NCBI GenBank assembly: GCA_038373865.1
Contig: JAXGGA010001138.1
Coordinates: 103,581 to 167,580 of the forward strand
Direction: 5' to 3'
Source: Uloborus plumipes
Lineage: Eukaryota; Arthropoda; Arachnida; Araneae; Uloboridae
Length of the DNA stretch: 64,000 nucleotides
The position numbers and the translations under genes are program-made. The notes under the pieces were generated by a model. It had not been told where the DNA came from, made no database searches, and worked only from the letters and a program-made list of their open reading frames with translations. Shown one piece after another: positions 23,704-34,831 of the stretch (position 1 is its first letter; the number at the start of each line of letters is the position of its first letter).

Positions 23704-24786
23704 AGATTACGAATACGTTGTGATGCAATATTGTAAGTGTTGGATAATGAAAAAAGATACGATTGTAGGAAAGGCAGGATGTAGGATAACTGAAATAACT
23801 ACTCATTTTTTCCTGTTTAAAAGTTATTCCAGAACAACATTTCAAAATTACTTTTAAGTAAGCTAGGTTCCATGAAATGTTTCTAAGAAACAAGACCGCA
23901 TTATTTAATTACTTTTATGATTACAATTCCAGCAGTATATTTACAGTATATTTGTAAAAGTTGTGTTGTTTTCCTTTTTCGAGTAAAAAAATATTTCTGG
24001 CTCTATTTTCTTTAAAATCGAAGTACGTCCTGAACAGAAGCTGTCAACAAAAATTTGCAATTTTGAAGAGATAGAATTTGCAACACAAATCTGATGTGAT
24101 TTTCTTCGAATAAACTGTCTTCCAACTGAAGAATTTGTTCCTGTCGATCTTGGAGTATAAAACACTAAGAGAAATGTACAGAGAAAGCAGACAGTTTTGA
24201 AGTGAACGTTGCAAACGTTTCAAACAGAAAACAATATTCAAACGTACATTTGTATTTCAGGTATTGTATAATGTAAACATAACTATTACGCAAGAAAATT
24301 GCATTGAAGCGTATCTAAGAAAAGCACTGCGATAGATACGCGGTTATATTTATTGTTTAAAGAATACATGTTTTAAATTCATATTTGATTGTTGGATATT
24401 GTGCAGTGAAATTCACTAAATTCTGCTATTATATTACAATTGGCATTTATATATGACATTGCATTGCATTTGTCTATCATATAATAAACCTGCTCTCAAG
24501 TTTTGGGAAAAAATAAATGAACTAAACATCTGAAACTTCATGGATTTAAACTTCGTTACTTCATTGTATGACTTCGTGAATACCGGACTTCATGAATAAC
24601 CTTCGTTAATTTCATTGTATTCATTTTTCTTGCGATTACTTTTCAGAACTAGTGAATCTTAAATGAGCAAAGTATGTACATGCTCGGTTCAAACTGATCT
24701 GCCCCTTGTCGAGCCTATTTTTCGTGTTAGACGCATAATTAACGAGCCAATTATACTGCTCCTCTAGTAAGTTGACCTCCGACATA

Positions 24787-25513
24787 CGAGGGTGGATTGA
24801 AAAGTAATGCCTCCACTTGCATAACTCCCTAACAAATGGCAACATTGGTATACGGCAGGTATTGGCTTGCTCCGCAAACTCTCCTCTACAGTTGCAGTTG
24901 GTAAGAAGCCTTTGCAATGAACGGTTTGGATTTTAGAGTGTAAAGTATGGAATCCTGCGCAGATGGTCGGTCAATGCTATTTAAGCAACGTGCAATCATG
25001 GAATTCTTGAAAGCAGAAGTTGTCACCCCAAAGAAGATTCATCAGAGAATGCAAGCTGTTTATGGTGATTTCGTTGATGTGAGTACTGTGCGTCGTTGGG
25101 CGAGTAAGTTTAAAGATGTTGAGGTGGGAACATCTGATTTGCGTGACAAACAAAGAGTTGGACAGCAACCACCGAGTTTCACAAGCAAAAAGTTTTAGCA
25201 CCGTCCGACTTCCATCTGTTCCCAATAATGAAAGAAGATGTTCGGGGACATCATTATGCTTCTGATGCAGATGTTGAGAGAACTGTGAGGCTGTGGTTGC
25301 GGAAACAGAGTGTCGACTTCTTCCGTGACGGCTTCAGAAAACTGGCTCACCGCTGGTGGAAATATATCCAATTGTCTGGCGATTATGTGGAAAAATGAAT
25401 ATTGGTAATTAAAGATCACATTCTAAAGATTATTTAAGCGTTTCATTTGTTAAAATATTCCCATCCAGACCCAAGTAATGAAGTTAGAGGCATTACTTTT
25501 CATTCAACCCTCG
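24787..25513 (+). mobile_element. Internally deleted mariner element
   Basis: Inverted ends read CGAGGGTGGATTGAAAAGTA and, in complement, CGAGGGTTGAATGAAAAGTA, followed by ATGCCTC. TA flanks both sides (24785-24786 and 25514-25515). At 727 bp it is much shorter than the usual 1.3 kb of autonomous mariners, owing to a deletion in the transposase gene. It is inserted in a palindromic MITE end. It could still be mobilised in trans, since both termini are intact. Confidence 0.9.
24947..25398 (+). pseudogene. Mariner transposase, N- and C-terminal ends only
   Basis: The first frame (24947-25198, 83 codons) begins MESCADGRSMLFKQRAIMEF and contains the helix-turn-helix region with VSTVRRWASKFK, typical of mariner DNA-binding domains. 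Near 25195 the frame shifts directly to LAPSDFHLFP, the block that normally follows the last catalytic aspartate region, and continues with GHHYASDADVERTV to a stop at 25396-25398. About 150 codons remain of the roughly 345 usual for mariner transposases. The missing part holds most of the DDD catalytic core, so it has no activity. The start is chosen as the first ATG in frame after the 5' terminal region. Confidence 0.9.
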
Positions 25514-25540
25514 TATAAACCATGTTTCTTTTTCACTGTA

Positions 25541-25750
25541 TTGTGCTCCTCTGGAAAGTTGACCTCCGACATTGACAATGTTTTACTCTTTTTTGGGTAA
25601 TAGGAAAAGGTAATTCCCGTGAATTTAAATATATTTTGCGAAACTACTACGAAAGCAACCCAACTCAATTCAGTGCCAATTACCCTTTCCTATTACCCGG
25701 GAAAGAAGAAACATTGCCTAGTCCGAGATCAACTTACTAGGGAAGCACTA
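25541..25750. mobile_element. Palindromic MITE P, inner copy
   Basis: Starts TTGTGCTCCTCTGGAAAGTT and ends AACTTACTAGGGAAGCACTA, flanked by TA (25539-25540 and 25751-25752). Arms contain GGGTAATAGGAAAAGG and its complement. It is 210 bp with no coding. It is the same family as 43788-44004. Confidence 0.75.
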
Positions 25751-25991
25751 TAATTGGCTCGGATTCGAGTTCGGTTACTTTCGTAGTTATTTTGTGTAAG
25801 AATTTCAGCTCAAATGCGCGACAATTACTGTTTCTCATTGCCCGAAAAAGAGGGACACACTGTCAATGTCGAGGTCAATTTACCAAAGGAGCACTATACT
25901 ATACTTAAGAGCTTGTGACCAAAGCAGGGATTAATACTTTAGCCAGATCTGCTTTGGGAGTTCATGAACCCAAGATGTTGTAGCCGAAAGA

Positions 25992-26836
25992 TCTACTTAT
26001 AAAAAAAACTGAATATCTTTCTAACTATCTTTCTTTCTATCTTTCTAACTATCTTTCTTTCTATGTCACACTTCTTTCTCCTGAACGCCAATGACCTGAA
26101 AGTCGAACCAGGTACCGATAGATAGGTAATTTTTCAGGCTTCATTAGTTTCAATTGATATAATTATACGATTTTAATTAGCGAAGATATCAATTAATAAG
26201 TAGTCAAGTTTAAAGCGATTTAAGCCTAATAAATGATTAAATATGAAATCCATTCTTGCAAAACGTCGTTGCTTTGAAACAGTGATAACAATGAGAATGA
26301 GAATTTAGAATGAAGGCTTAACTAAATCAAACACGAAACTCATAAGCGGGTTACTTACGTAGTATTTTTATCGCTAGCTACTTGTAATATTTTGAAACAT
26401 TCATTTGTTGAAAAGCCATCGACTTATATTAAAAACTGAGTATCTGTGTCGGCTTATTTCCCTTGAGCGAGCAGAACTTGCTGTAATTTTCCTTACCATT
26501 TTGAAGGAGCGAAGCATCTCAATGATTTTTTTTGATGCAGGAAAAAAGTGAAGGCGTAAAGCGCCTGTTAACGAGCCGCCTTGGCGGGGAGTAGTTTCTT
26601 GAAATTTTCCTCACTACTTTCAAGGCACGAAGTGCCCGTGCAACGCTGGGTCACGTGTGTGGTATGTCTTGAAATCTAATGAACATTAAATTATACCAAA
26701 TAATATAACATCAGAATGAGGTAAAAGTTAGAGAGGGGGCACGTTGTGCATCAACATGCCGCAGGAAGCTAATCTAGCTGCCCTAGCTAATATAATCCGC
26801 CCTAGCTGCCTAAGCTAATCTAGCTGCTGCAGCTAG
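25992..26836 (+). mobile_element. Helitron H1, dispersed copy
   Basis: Begins TCTACTTATAAAAAAAACTG after A 25991 and ends CTAG at 26833-26836 before T 26837. It is more diverged than the 5998-8463 array. The 3' end has extra imperfect repeats of the AGCTAATCTAGCTGCC block, as if the terminal hairpin had been duplicated about three times. The internal 5' end is at 26419. Confidence 0.85.
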
Positions 26837-26839
26837 TTT

Positions 26840-27595
26840 TGCTAATAAAACTTGGAGGGGGCGGGGTCGAAGGTTGTTGATCTCATTTATTTGGGAAAGC
26901 CTTGCTCTTGGGGGAGTGAATGCTCCGTAGTAGTTAAGGGAATGAACCATTGCTTTTGGTGGGATGGGTACCGCTGGGTAAGCTGTCGTCAAAGTGTAAG
27001 ATTTTGGTACGAAGATAAAAAGTAGAGAAACTAGACGAAAAATAAATTATAATTGTGTGACCCTGAGGGAGCTAAGGTAAAATTAAAAAACTATCAAAAC
27101 TGGCTGTCAAAACTTTGATTTTGCAAATCAGTGTCAAGGAACCACTTATAATAGTATACTCAAAAGTTTTACGGACAATGAAACAGGTTTGAAGGTGTTG
27201 TTGCTTAACACTTAGGCTATCCGATTTTCTGCAGACATGTACGGCATCCGTTTATGGAGCACCACTGAGGTGGAAATCCGATGTGGCTCAGACAGCACTC
27301 GATTAATTAAAGCACCGTCTATGAAAATTTCTATTATTTTGATCCGAACCAGGAGCCGGATAATTCTTATTTCATCAAACCCAGAATTATTGATTTTTAA
27401 TGGTAACTTGGAGGTCTTTTTGACTACGACGGATTGTGTACCAGTCATCATTAGCTTACACAAAAAGGTTTCGACTTGATGGTACCGAACTCGTAACTCT
27501 CCAGCCATGAGCCTAGTATCTAAGCGATCGGTTTACCTTACTCTAAATGTGCGCTTCTTCTGCGATATTATTAGGTTGAAAAACTGCCAGAAATA
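26840..27595. other. Spacer with possible tRNA-derived SINE remnant (minus strand)
   Basis: On the minus strand, 27540-27460 reads GGTAAACCGATCGCTTAGAT and continues to GAGTTCGGTACC, which loosely resembles a tRNA A box to B box (GGTTCGANNCC) arrangement. The match is imperfect and no copy was found in the window. The overlapping 98-codon minus-strand frame (27212-27508) shows no known domain. Confidence 0.25.
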
Positions 27596-27598
27596 TAA

Positions 27599-28727
27599 TC
27601 TATATATATAAAGATGACGGGCTCTGTTTGTTTGTTTGTATGTTTGTAACCGGTGGCTAGAAACCCCCACAGCACTTACAGATCTGAAACTTGGCACAAA
27701 ATTCCAACGTATCCCAGTAAACTGCACCTCGAACTCCGAATTCTACATTTCGAATTAGTTATTTTTAAATTTATTAATTAGTCTCATTTTTGGTGTATTC
27801 GGCATAATTGGGGGACCCATAACATTATACATCGTTAGAAAGAGTTTTTCTTTCTGAAAAAGAAAAGTTTTGGTACGTTTCCCTCCGTTAATTAGAATGG
27901 GAGGTATTAATTACTCAAATTTAGTCAATTTTCAAGGCTTAACTCTACGCAAAACTGAAACACTAGGTCCCATTTTCCAGACAAACTGCTCTTTCGTCCC
28001 TGAAGTAATTAATATCTCCTGCTACTTACTAACCTAAATGTCAATTTTTGATTTATTTCGGGTATTGTGTTTTAACCCTTTCGTGGGCCATTTATTTTTC
28101 TTTTGAATTCCTCCCAGTTTTTTATGTTTTATTAACAATTAAGCAATAACATTTAAGGAAATGCATTTTATTTTGCCGAATTTTATTTTTACATTTAAAT
28201 TTCAGGGGTGGGAAGTATCCTTCCCACGGAACCATTTACAGTCATAAAGAAAATTAAATTGAATGGTGATTATTTGCCACTCACGTTTGCAGAAAAATCG
28301 TTGAGCAGTACAAATGTCACATCAAAACAGAATTAGTAGAACAAATCTCACATAAAGCTTTCAAACATTCGAAACCAAAATTACCGCCAATTCCATTCAG
28401 TCGATTGAACACTAGATGACAGCACAAAATTGAAGCGGGAAATTCCGTTCCCAACGTTCTAATAGCAGCATCAATATATTATAATGGGAATTGCGCTTCC
28501 CACAGGTGTATTTTGTAGGATCTTGTAGGTGGGAAGCAATCTTCCCACGGCCCACGAAAGGGTTAAACTTCAACAGGACTTTTAGTGGAATTTCAAAGGT
28601 TGTGGAGCACATTTGAGATAAAGAAGAAAATAATTTTTCTTCAGAGGGTTGGAGTGAATTTAAGTTTATTCAGTTGATTTCCTTTACATTTATTGCACGG
28701 ACATCGCCGTGCGGGCGGTACTGCTAG
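27599..28727 (+). mobile_element. Non-autonomous Helitron, family H3
   Basis: Starts TCTATATATATAAAGATGAC after A 27598. It ends with a GCACGG-ACATCG-CCGTGC hairpin, GGGCGGTACTG spacer and CTAG (28724-28727), then T. The 5' end is related to family H2 and the 3' hairpin to family H4. It contains a TTAA-flanked element at 28076-28562. No coding. Confidence 0.8.
28076..28562. mobile_element. piggyBac-like MITE nested in Helitron H3
   Basis: Ends are CCCTTTCGTGGGCC and GGCCCACGAAAGGG, exact inverted repeats, with TTAA on both sides (28072-28075 and 28563-28566). A GTGGGAAG...CTTCCCAC hairpin motif recurs inside. It is 487 bp and non-coding. Confidence 0.85.
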
Positions 28728-28729
28728 TT

Positions 28730-29170
28730 TATTATATATTTAAGTGTAGAGTAGAGAATCACACACATAATAAGAAATCTGATTACTGTGGACGAACGAA
28801 ATTTTAGGCTTTCTGTATTTGAACGGTTTCAAAGAAACAAAACTGTTATAATAATGAAGTCGCTATAGTTATGGAGACAATGGGACATATCGAAATATGT
28901 TCCTAAAATCTCTACAAAAAATAACCTAAAAGTGAAGCACATCTAACAATAAGATAATAATGCTTTATTCGAAAATCTTTATTTGAATGACAACTCTAAT
29001 ATGACATAAGTTTTACATTAAATGTGGGCGACGTTAACTATACAAGCGAATAATTAAGATGCGGGTGTGTGGAATATATCTGACTACGAATGAAAATGGT
29101 TTTGCGGAAAAGTAATGGAACTGCATGCAACATTCAAAAGAAGGTACACACATTTGTTTTGTAAATAGTC
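28730..29170. other. Unannotated AT-rich spacer
   Basis: No TE termini or coding were recognised. A minus-strand frame at 29034-29309 extends into the neighbouring palindrome and is not considered real. Confidence 0.4.
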
Positions 29171-29934
29171 TGGGAGCAACTGGTTTTCCGTGCGCTTTTT
29201 GTGATACAATTATGACAGTTGGTTTTTCTGAAAGGTATTGGCACCAGAAATACGAATTCGGATGTTGCCACCCCCAAAAATAGTGCAGGGGGGCGTAAGG
29301 GGGGGGCAAAGTTTTTTCACTAAAATAAATATATCTGCATTATTTCATGCCTTACAACCAGTTTTCAAAGCGTAAAATTCTTAAATCCACTTAATAATAA
29401 CATTATAATGCATAAAAAGCTGAATTCAAATTGCTGACACGCGTTTCGGAGCTATTAAGAGCTCCTTTTTCAGTGTATAAGATGAGAGCTTATGAATGAA
29501 AATTCATCCGGCTGAAGGTGTTTTTTTCATTGAATAGAGGTGCCTTGTTATCAAGCCCATTATTTGGACAACCAAGAGGGGGGGGGGGCGCCTCTCCCCC
29601 CTTTTAAAACACAAAATGCAAATGCACATTTGTGTACGTATTTATCCTTCATCACAAAGTATACACTGAATTTGCACTTTTGCCCGGGACTAATTGCCCC
29701 CCTCGAGGGGTGGTGGGAGGGGGTTGAAAATTAATGTTTTTATTCATTTATTTATTTATTTATTTTTTTGATCAGGGAGAGGGGTTCAATTTCCCCCGCT
29801 AATCTGATAACTTGTTCCTCTTAAATAGCAATTTTTTTCCGTCATTTTTCGCCCACCACAATTTTTCGTAGCTTAAGTATTTGCACAGCAGTGCAGACAT
29901 TTACTTTTTTTGCATGAGTATTTTACCAGTTCTA

Positions 29935-30235
29935 GAATCGCCTGTGGAGCAGGTTCCATTCTGGTCATCTGGGGAACAAATCTGCTGTCTTGCATTTCCC
30001 AACCATAACCAGCCCATGGCTATGGAATATTCTGACATGCAATGACATCATTTTGCCATATCATGGCCTGATAATGTGCTCTCATGATGGCATAGTGAAG
30101 AGCTGACTGTGTTGGTGGCATTTTCTCTGATTTGGCAATTTTCTTTTAAAATAACATGAACCGAACAGAGCCAAAATCTGATTTAGAACAGTTTGGCAGG
30201 TAAATTTTGCAAACAAACTGTTTTAATGCACCAAA
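29935..30235 (-). pseudogene. Left-arm inverted copy of the cysteine-tail gene fragment
   Basis: On the minus strand this matches 30500-30815. It begins near LKQFVCKIYLPNCSKSD, has its own stop just after FMLF (a CAA to TAA change), then continues in frame with KKIAKSEKMPPTQSAL to QNIP. It has the same TAG stop found in the right arm and goes on through PWAGYGWEMQDS towards the cysteine-rich tail, which is cut off by the arm's deletion. It is non-functional. Confidence 0.75.
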
Positions 30236-30284
30236 AATATACGCCATGTTATACTCCAGAACAGCGTGCATAATAGGGAGCGGT

Positions 30285-30945
30285 ATAAGAAAAAAGAAGA
30301 TTGCTCTCAAACCAATATATAATGCTTTAGGAGAACGTAAAATCTTTGCCTGGCTTTCATGCATTTACTGGATGTGACACTATAGGAGCGTTTGCTGGAA
30401 AAGGTAAACTCTCCTATTGGAAAGCCTTACAGCAGTTTGATAAAAATATTTTGCAAACTTTTGTAAATTTAGAAATTAATTCTACACCATTTGAAGATAT
30501 TTTTAGTGCATTAGAACAGTTTGTTTACAAAATCTACCTGCCAAACTGTTCTAAATCAGATGTTGGGACTGCTCCGTTCATGTTATTTCAAAAGAAAATT
30601 GCTGAATCAGAGAAGATGCCACCAACACAATCAGCTCTTTGCTATGCTATCATGAGAGCACATTATCAGGCCATGATATGGCAAAATGATGTCATTGCAT
30701 GTCAGAATATTCCATAGCCATGGGCTGGTTATGGTTGGGAAATGCAAGACAGCAGATTTGTTCCCCAGATGACCAGAATGGAACCTGCTCCACAGGCGAT
30801 TCTAGAACTGGTAAAAGGCTCATGCAAAAAAAGTAAATGTTCTACACTGCTGTGCAAATGCAGACGTAACGGATTTTCATGTACATGTACGAACATGAGT
30901 GAATGTTTGGATGTAGATGATGAAAATCACTGTTTTAACTGGTAA
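30285..30945 (+). pseudogene. Transposon-borne HAFTGCDT/cysteine-tail protein fragment
   Basis: The main frame, open from 30331, reads LPGFHAFTGCDTIGAFAGKG and runs 124 codons to a TAG at 30715-30717. The same frame resumes with PWAGYGWEMQDSRFVP and ends at 30945 after a cysteine-rich tail (CKKSKCSTLLCKCRRNGFSC, then CTC and more Cys). Just upstream, KIALKPIYNALGE lies in another frame, implying a one-base shift near 30336. From memory, a G(F/L)HAFTGCDT motif followed by such a Cys-x-Cys tail is found in multicopy uncharacterised proteins of cnidarians and arthropods, probably TE-encoded. I know no assigned function. The tail could bind zinc. The protein lacks its N-terminus, so this is a C-terminal remnant. 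Confidence 0.65.
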
Positions 30946-32019
30946 TGAGGAGAGCAGTTCAGATGAATCTGATAATGAAACTGATTTTTAATTTGCATTA
31001 TATATTATTATTATTTGAATTATTGTTTTAAATTTCTTCCTAGCAATGTCTTTTTGAAACGATCAAGAACCTGAAAGATTAATTCTTGGGTTTATTTAAA
31101 TATACCTATTACATTTTCTTTCAAATGCTACTGACAAATGACTGCGTGTGTGTTGTTATTTGTAATTATAGTTTTACTTTCATGTTTTTATTTAACTATT
31201 TTTTTTTTGCGCATAAATGCAGCTGAAAATGTATAGTGAGGTATAATGAAATAAAACATTTTAGTTTCAATAAATGTTTAGTTTTTTAAAAATTACTTTT
31301 TACACTCAGCAACAGAAACAAACACAATGTTAAGCAGTCCATGAGAAATTTGGGTTCATTAATCTTGTCATTATATTATTATTTGAGTGAATACACTTTA
31401 AAAATCTTTCTCTCATTTTTTTTAACTTAAAAATTCGGGTATATTTCAGACCATTTATAATGAGTATTACTGTCTTATATTATTTAAAGCACATCTGTGG
31501 CTGTAAAAACTTCCTTTAGCAGTGCTTTAAGCTACGAATTATTGTGATGGGCGAAAAATGACGAAAAAAATTGCTATTTAAGAGGAACAAGTTATCAGAT
31601 TAGCAGGGGCAATTAAACCCCTCTCCCTGATGAAAAAAATCATTGTTATAATGATAATAATAAAATAAAAATAAATAAATAACAACATTTTAAAACCCCC
31701 CACCACCACCCCTCAAGGGGGGGGGGCGATTACAGTCCCGGGCAAAAGTGCAAATTCAACGTATGCTATGTGTTGAAGGATAAATGGGTACACAAATGTG
31801 CATTTGCATTTTGTTTTTAAAAAGGGGGAGAGGCAGCAACCCCCCCCCCTTGGTTGTCCAAATGATGGGCTTGATAACAAGGCACCCTTATTCAATGAAA
31901 AAAACACCTTCCGCCGGATGAATTTTCATTCATAAGCTCTCATCTTACACACTGAAAAAGGAGCTCTCAATAGCTCCGAAACACGTGTCAGCAATTTGAA
32001 TTCAGCTTTTTATGCATTA

Positions 32020-32815
32020 TCTACTTATATTAAAAACTGAGTATCTTTCTAACTATCTTTCTAACTATCTTTCTATGTCACGCTTCTTTCTCCTGAACGC
32101 CAATGAACTGAAAGTCGAACCAGGTACCGATAGATAGGTAATTTTTCAGGCATCATTAGTTTCAATTTATATAATTATACGATTTTAATTAGCGAAGATC
32201 ATAATTAATAAGTAGTCAAATTTAAAGCGATTAAGCCTAATAAATGATTAAATATGAAAGCCATTGTTGCATTGCAAAACGTGGTTGCCATGAAACAGTA
32301 ATAAAAATGATAATGAGAATTTTGAATGAAGGCTTAACTAAATCAAACACGAAACTCATAAGCGGGCGACTTACATAGTATTTTTATCGCTAGCTACTTG
32401 TAATATTTTGAAACATTCATTTGTTGAAGAGCCATCTACTTATATTAAAAACTGAGTATCAATGTCTGCTTTTTTTCCTTTGAGCGAGCGGAACTTACTG
32501 AAGCTTTCCTCACCATCTTGAAGGCGCGAAGCATCTCAATAATTCGAATGATTTTTTTTATACAGGAAAAAAGTAAAGGCGTGAAGCGTCTGTTAGCGAG
32601 CCGCCTTGGCGGGGAGTAGTTTCTTGAAATTTTCCTCACTACTTTCAAGGCACGAAGTGCCCGTGCAACGCCGGGCCACGTGCGTGGTATGTCTTGAAAT
32701 CGAATGAACATTAAATTATATCAAATAAAACTTCAGAATGAGGTAAAAGTTAGAGAAGGGGGACGTTATGCATCAACATGCCGCAGGAAGCTAATCTAGC
32801 TGCCCTGGCAGCTAG
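32020..32815 (+). mobile_element. Helitron H1 inserted in palindrome right arm
   Basis: Starts TCTACTTATATTAAAAACTG after A 32019 and ends CTAG at 32812-32815 before T. Removing it restores TATGCATTATAATG, which matches the complement of the left arm at about 29402-29415. This gives a clean empty-site comparison. The 5' minisatellite has only about two units. It is closest in detail to array copy 3 (shared GCATTGCAAAACGTGG variant). The internal 5' end is at 32435. Confidence 0.9.
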
Positions 32816-33064
32816 TAATGTTATTATTAAGTGAATTTAAGCATTTTACACTTTGAAAACTGGTTGTAAGCCATGAAATAATGAAGATATAATTTTTTTA
32901 GTGAAGAAATTTTGGCCCCCCCCCCTTAAGCCCTCCTGCACTATTTTTGGGGGTGGCAACATCCGAATTCGTATTCTCGGTGCCAATACCTTTCAGAAAA
33001 ACCAACTGTCATAATTGTATCACAAAAAGCGCACGGAAATTAAAATTTGACCAGTTGCTCCTCC

Positions 33065-34830
33065 ACTAAAACATATCCCGCAGCCAAAAGATTTATTTGT
33101 TTTTAGAATATCACTTAAATCTGAAGTGCTGATAGTAATGAATATAAGTTAAAAAAATTTACCAAATCGTGCTAGTATATTTCTTGATCAGTAACATTTT
33201 TTATACTGGTTAATTTTAATGAAATATGTGTTACTAATGCAATAAAGCGAATTAGTTTTTTTTTAAGTATTTACATTCCCAAAGTAATTTTAAGGAAAAA
33301 AAAAGCATGTTTTATTTTAAAAAAAAGTTAAATTCGTCGCAAATCTTTTTAAGTCGATATAAATGAAATTAAAATACAAAATTTATCTTTTTACAAAAAA
33401 TGATGCCTTAAGTTTTTAATATTATTTTTAGTAGTTTTGTTTTTCGGTTTAGATTTTTTCTATTGATACTTATGTCTTTGAAGTGCTTTTAGTTCTTATT
33501 TCTTATGAAGACGTTAAAAAACCTTTTTTGAATGTCAAAAGCAACGTGCACTAAATCACATGGATAAAAGATTTTCGTTTTCCTTTACCACGTTTCTACC
33601 TTCTAATTTCCATCGAAATAGTTCTTATATTTTTTTTTTGAATCTACTTCTTCAAAGGAATTTCTAGAACTCCAGTGAAGGAAAAATGTGTCCCTTTTTA
33701 ATATTGTTCAGCTGAAACTGAATGCTTCGTACGAATAAGAAAAACCATGCAAAGTTAACATGCTTTGAGACCTGTTTAGTTGAGGGAAATCAGTAAAAAT
33801 AGAAATCTTTATGAAAAAAGTAATCTCTTTTAGTTTTCGATGGCTTCTTATGAAATGACTTTCCGATTTGTTAGAAGAATTCTAAGAAAGACATTTTTTT
33901 TGGATGAATTCACATAGTTTTGAGTGTTACGAAATCATAAGCAAAAATATCATTTTTTCGAAAAGCTTTCGAAAATGTGGAATGTGGAAAAACAACAGAT
34001 AAGGTAATAATTCAGCTAAAAATTCACACGTTTGTTTCGAAACGTAAAAATTCCTTTCTGCAGTGCGTAGAAATACTACGTACAAAAGTACGCACGAAAT
34101 ACTATTACGAAACATAGTTCTGGAACGAAAATAGCACGATGGAAAACTTCGAACAAACAGTACATATCTGCATTTAATTAGATGTTAAAAAATATTGAAT
34201 CAGAATAAGAGAGTGATGCTGTTTATAATTTTTCTAATATGTTTTCATGAAGATTGATTAAATAAAATGTGAAAAATGGTTTTAATAGCACAAGCATCAA
34301 AAAACAAAATCCACTCTTTGATTATAAAAGTCATTTAATTTTTTCACTTCAGAAAACTTCCTTTTTATGTCTATTAATTATGATAAAACTAAAGATATGA
34401 CTTTAACACTTTTTACCTATATTATGTAATTGGAAAATATTTGAAACTAATTTTTTTCGTGCATTCAAACATCTTTTTTTGACACTATTTTATGTAATTG
34501 AAAAATCTCCGTTTTCAATTTATTATTTGTTCTTCTTCTTTTTATTATTACTTTTTTGTACATGAAATTTTTTTTTCTTTTTGACAATTCTATTTTTTTC
34601 CTCAATGTTATTTCAGCAGTGTAGTTTCATTTTTATATTGAAAGCTCTGTTCTTTAATAACTAAAATTCTTTAAAAGCTATTGAAATATTTCTAACACAT
34701 GCTATCCAAATTGGTCCCGCCGCCAGTTTCATGTTTGAAGAAGGTACAAACCTGAAAATATCTCAGATCCTTTGACCGAAAAGTGGTTTAAGATTTTTGC
34801 GGTAAACGTCCCTTTTATGTCCACATGCCA
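33065..34830. other. Unannotated AT-rich region
   Basis: Very T/A-rich, with no TE ends, RNA gene or coding recognised. A 62-codon minus-strand frame at 33927-34115 shows no domain. Confidence 0.45.
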
Positions 34831-34831
34831 A

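Larger units (their letters stand above)
24754..25895. mobile_element. Outer copy of palindromic MITE P, interrupted
   Basis: The left end (CTGCTCCTCTAGTAAGTTGA) lies at 24756-24786. The matching right end (TGTCAATGTCGAGGTCAA to GGAGCACTATA) lies at 25861-25896. Between them are a mariner (24787-25513) and a second, inner copy of the same MITE (25541-25750). The same family occurs uninterrupted at 43788-44004. Confidence 0.6.
29173..33061. mobile_element. 3.9 kb palindromic transposon carrying a duplicated gene fragment
   Basis: The outer ends GGAGCAACTGG (29173) and CCAGTTGCTCC (33061) begin two long inverted arms. The left arm runs to about 30240. The right arm starts about 30490 and is longer, because the left arm lacks about 650 bp (right-arm equivalent about 30865-31525) and the right arm holds an inserted Helitron (32020-32815). 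Each arm carries part of the same gene, pointing outward. Arms include matching G-rich/C-rich runs (29580-29592, 31712-31728, 31842-31852). No clear target duplication was found, so the superfamily is open. The fold may have arisen by inverted duplication of one half of an older element. Confidence 0.75.
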
